DNA from: Planctomycetota bacterium
GTDB taxonomy: Bacteria > Planctomycetota > SZUA-567 > H5-PLA8
Assembly: GCA_016200135.1 (NCBI GenBank)
Contig: JACQFI010000137.1
Location: forward strand, 1 to 64,000
DNA length: 64,000 nt
Direction: 5' to 3'
Shown in pieces: positions 61,657-64,000 of the stretch (its first letter is position 1; every line of letters begins with the position of its first letter). A program made the position numbers and the translations under genes. The notes beneath the pieces were generated by a model, which worked only from the letters and a program-made list of their open reading frames with translations, made no database searches and was not told the origin of the DNA.

Positions 61657-62430
61657 TTAAAGGCTCGCCAGCATCTTCTTGAACTCGGCGAAGGCGCGCG
61701 GGCTGTTTTCGAGCGGGTCGCCGTCCACGTGCTCCATCGTTACCGTGCCGCGGTAGCCGGTCTTCTTGAGCGCGCTCAGCACTTTCACGACTTCGGCGTC
61801 GTGGTGCTTGCCGTTCAAGTCGGCGTAGGTCGGCTTGACGTGGACGTGCGCGGTGTACTGGATCAACTGCAGGTTGCCCTCGGCGCCCTCGTACATGTTG
61901 CCCGTATCGAGGTTGATGCGCAGGTACTCGCTCGGGCATGCCGCGAAGAACTCGTGGAACTCCTTCGCGTTGTCCGTCAGCGGCCCGTGGGCTTCCACGG
62001 CCAGGATCACGCCCTTGGTCTCGGCGTAGGCGACGACGTCCTTCAGGCATTCGAGCATCTCGGCCTTCAGGCGGCGGCCCTGTTCGCGGTCGCCCCAGCC
62101 GGCGTGGAAAATGTTGAGCACATTCACGCCGAGGTACTGGCCGATGTCGATGTAGTCCTTGGTGAGCTGGACCTCGCGGCGGCGTTCGGCGTGGGAGGTG
62201 CAGTTGAAGTGGTTCTGTGCGGCCACGCTGGCGCAGAAGAGGCCGTGCTTGTGGAGCAGGCGCTTGAGTTCGCGCACGCCGGCCGGAGACCAGTCGCTGT
62301 ACGTGGTGCGCGGGATCTCGATGGAGACCGCGTCGAGCTTCTGCGCGATGAACTCGAGCGCCTCGGCGAACTTGATCTTTTTCTCGCCAAGTTCCTTATG
62401 CAGCAGCCAGGTGGAGTAGGTCGGGATCAT
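61657..62430 (-). CDS. Sugar phosphate isomerase/epimerase (TIM barrel)
   Basis: A 257-residue xylose isomerase-like TIM barrel. Family motifs are NVLNIFHAGWGD, AVEAHGPLT, LRINLDTGNMY, AHVHVKPTYA and TVTMEHVDGDP, which carry the metal-binding Glu, Asp, His and Glu. It would isomerise or epimerise a keto sugar or related polyol. ATG 62430 has AAGGAG upstream; the frame extends further but without an RBS. It heads the small cluster with the propeller and dehydratase genes. Confidence 0.87.
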   Translation of the reverse strand: MIPTYSTWLLHKELGEKKIKFAEALEFIAQKLDAVSIEIPRTTYSDWSPAGVRELKRLLHKHGLFCASVAAQNHFNCTSHAERRREVQLTKDYIDIGQYLGVNVLNIFHAGWGDREQGRRLKAEMLECLKDVVAYAETKGVILAVEAHGPLTDNAKEFHEFFAACPSEYLRINLDTGNMYEGAEGNLQLIQYTAHVHVKPTYADLNGKHHDAEVVKVLSALKKTGYRGTVTMEHVDGDPLENSPRAFAEFKKMLASL

Positions 62431-62644
62431 GGGCGGCTCCTTTTTTGAATCCCAAAGCGGAACCTGTAATCTTTCCCTTCCCGTGCTCGAAAGCAAGCGC
62501 GCAACCTATGGGATTTCAGCCGCGCTTGTCCCCGGCGTGTAACTTACAGGTGCTCGCGCCAAGGGAGTTGACGCGGCGCGGCGGTCGGCGAAGATATGCG
62601 GCGGTAACCATCACGGGATTGGACAGCTCTTTGGAGGGCCGCTC

Positions 62645-62851
62645 ATGGCCGAAGCACCCAAAACGACTCGCGCGCCCGCACCCGCCGCCAAATCAGCCGC
62701 TGCCGGAGGCAAGGCCGGCGCATCGGCCAAAGGCGGACCCAATCCGATGCTTCCGGTCATCGCCATCGCTCTGATCCTGGGCGGCGCGATCTGGATGACC
62801 TACTCCATTATTACCGAGCCGCCCCCCAAGAAGAAGCCGGGCGGCCACTAA
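62645..62851 (+). CDS. Small single-pass membrane protein
   Basis: A 68-residue protein: Ala/Pro/Lys-rich N-terminus, one transmembrane helix (MLPVIAIALILGGAIWMTYSI), and a Pro/Lys tail (PPPKKKPGG). GGAGGG precedes the ATG at good spacing, which supports that it is real despite its size. Function is unknown. Confidence 0.6.
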   Translation: MAEAPKTTRAPAPAAKSAAAGGKAGASAKGGPNPMLPVIAIALILGGAIWMTYSIITEPPPKKKPGGH

Positions 62852-62925
62852 GCCGGGCTGCACCCCAGCGAATCTCGAAACGTGAATGTAGAAGCGCAAA
62901 CCGCGCTCGGATCGCCGTTGCGTTT

Positions 62926-63525
62926 TTAGCGCGCCTCGTCCGAACCTTGCACGCGATACGACGCCCTGAATATCCGCCCGATAAATACGGCATTCGCGAC
63001 CATCAGCGCGATGACCATCGCGAGCACCGGGCCGGCCTTGAACCGGAACAGGCCTTCGACGATCAGCACGCCCAGCGCGGAAACCACCAGGGCCAGCGCG
63101 CCCGCGAGCGCGGCCAGGAACAGCGAGCCGAAGCCCGTCCAGACCGCGTCCATGATGCCGCTCATGTTCCAATGCAGCGCCAGCGTCGCCATCATTACCA
63201 GCGTGATGAAGGGCGGGCCGAGGACCAGGCCCACGCCGTCGTAGAGCGGCAGCAGGAGCAGCGCCGCGAGCGCGCCCATGACCATCGCCAGGATGCTGCG
63301 CCCGAAATCGCCGATGGCCGCGCCGAGCAGGAAGCCGTTGCCCGCGCCGTAGACGGTGAACGACGTGAGCGCCACGAGCTGCGCCCGGGAGAGGTCCGGG
63401 ACCTGCGACTCCGTCGCGACCACCGCGTAGCCCGAGAGCGCCGCGGCCACCGGCACGGCCAGCGCCACCGCGCGCCACGGCCACCAGGCGTAGACGGGCT
63501 GGACGGATGGAGCGGGTTCCTTCAT
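62926..63525 (-). CDS. Multi-pass membrane protein of unknown function
   Basis: A 199-residue protein with five or six helices (AVALAVPVAAALSGYAVVA; FGRSILAMVMGALAALLLLPL; GPPFITLVMMATLALHW; FLAALAGALALVVSALGVLIV; AMVIALMVANAVFIGRIF). No motif is recognised. Its ATG overlaps the stop of the gene at 63522 (ATGA), so the two are translationally coupled and probably work together. Confidence 0.65.
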   Translation of the reverse strand: MKEPAPSVQPVYAWWPWRAVALAVPVAAALSGYAVVATESQVPDLSRAQLVALTSFTVYGAGNGFLLGAAIGDFGRSILAMVMGALAALLLLPLYDGVGLVLGPPFITLVMMATLALHWNMSGIMDAVWTGFGSLFLAALAGALALVVSALGVLIVEGLFRFKAGPVLAMVIALMVANAVFIGRIFRASYRVQGSDEAR

Positions 63526-64000
63526 GGTTTTTCGGACCCCGCCTCTTCGGAATCCTGCGGCCCGCGATCCGTCGCATGGCGCTTCACGTTCAGCAACTCG
63601 GCCATGGTCTCCGGCTTTTCCGGATTCGCTTCCGCAGGAGGCCCTGCCTGCGGATTTCCTTCGGCGCGCTGCACAAATAGAAAAGCTTTTCGAATGAAGA
63701 CCTCGTTGGCGCCCATTAAAGCGCAGGTCGCTACGATCAAAATGGGAAAATAGGGCGTTCCCGAATTATTCGAGGCGCGAAGCATAATCCACAGGGCCAG
63801 AGCGAGAATCACGCCCATTGAAAGGCCGCGGCCAAAACAGGAGATCCCAACGATCACGGTGGAAAGGATGGACTTGACCGTGTAATCGCGGTCGAGGCAT
63901 GCAAAAATAACCATGAGCGCCACAAGCGGGCTTAAGGCTTCGCCGTACTCGCCCGTGCCTTTGAAGGCCGCCGCGGAGACCGCCATCCCCGCAATCATCG
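63522..64000 (-). CDS. Membrane protein of unknown function (5' end beyond window)
   Basis: At least 159 codons are visible; an ATG at 63998 may be internal, because the frame is open to the window edge. It has hydrophobic segments (LVALMVIFACL; ILSTVIVGISCFGRGLSMGVILALALWIML; FPILIVATCALMGANEVFI), and the last 50 residues form a charged, Pro-rich tail. It is coupled to the downstream gene by a 4-base overlap. The family is not recognised. Confidence 0.6.
   Translation of the reverse strand, partial: MIAGMAVSAAAFKGTGEYGEALSPLVALMVIFACLDRDYTVKSILSTVIVGISCFGRGLSMGVILALALWIMLRASNNSGTPYFPILIVATCALMGANEVFIRKAFLFVQRAEGNPQAGPPAEANPEKPETMAELLNVKRHATDRGPQDSEEAGSEKP

Overview
The window looks like a piece of chromosome from a high-GC, Gram-negative, free-living heterotroph. 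It has a type IV pilus assembly cluster with a secretin, signal-peptide-bearing envelope proteins, two Hanks-type Ser/Thr kinases, an FHA-GAF-cyclase protein, TIM-barrel sugar isomerases and many intergenic palindromic repeats. This mix is typical of the PVC/Planctomycetota and neighbouring uncultivated phyla. That placement is an inference from gene style; there is no rRNA or other phylogenetic marker here beyond RNase E/G and L21.

Layout. 0-6.7 kb: a sigma-54-type operon on the minus strand (cupin, Tm-1 N-half-like protein, phosphoenolpyruvate-hydrolase-like TIM barrel, then a sugar-isomerase-like barrel). It diverges from a sigma-54 activator whose sensor is itself a copy of the operon's TIM-barrel enzyme; a metallophosphoesterase follows. 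6.7-14.6 kb: PilT, a secreted unknown, a Cys/Met-metabolism PLP enzyme, a zinc-ribbon protein, an FHA-GAF-class III cyclase and L21. 14.6-26.1 kb: RNase E/G, its usual radical-SAM-linked neighbour, and the pilQ-P-O-N-M cluster with a pilin and a second PilM fused to a membrane domain.

26.3-33 kb: a small P-loop kinase, membrane proteins, a low-GC DUF6714-like gene with integron-cassette features, and two divergent Ser/Thr kinases. 33-40.3 kb: the phenylalanine/tyrosine-homogentisate pathway (phenylalanine hydroxylase, HPPD, homogentisate dioxygenase, fumarylacetoacetase family) with an Lrp/AsnC regulator; a toxin-antitoxin pair and a Coa1-like membrane protein lie inside the run. 40.5-43.6 kb: a double HtrA-like pseudoprotease followed by an intact HtrA. 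43.7-52.3 kb: threonine aldolase, a K+ channel with an RCK domain, AnmK, tRNA-Leu(CAG), and two large envelope proteins (coiled-coil/HEAT and VIT-VWA). 52.6-59.3 kb: a DUF4914-like P-loop protein, a truncated-hemoglobin-ankyrin fusion, and an ABC exporter pair. 59.4-64 kb: an enolase-superfamily dehydratase, a beta-propeller-like protein, another sugar isomerase, and small membrane proteins.

Many gene starts were moved inward from the longest open frame, using visible Shine-Dalgarno sequences. At least four families of short palindromic repeats fill intergenic gaps; in places they supply stop codons or C-terminal tails of neighbouring genes. No CRISPR array, transposase, phage gene or integrase was seen. 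The items most worth follow-up are the enzyme-derived sigma-54 sensor with its promoter, the PilM-membrane fusion, the hemoglobin-ankyrin fusion, the double dead protease, and the lone cassette-like gene.
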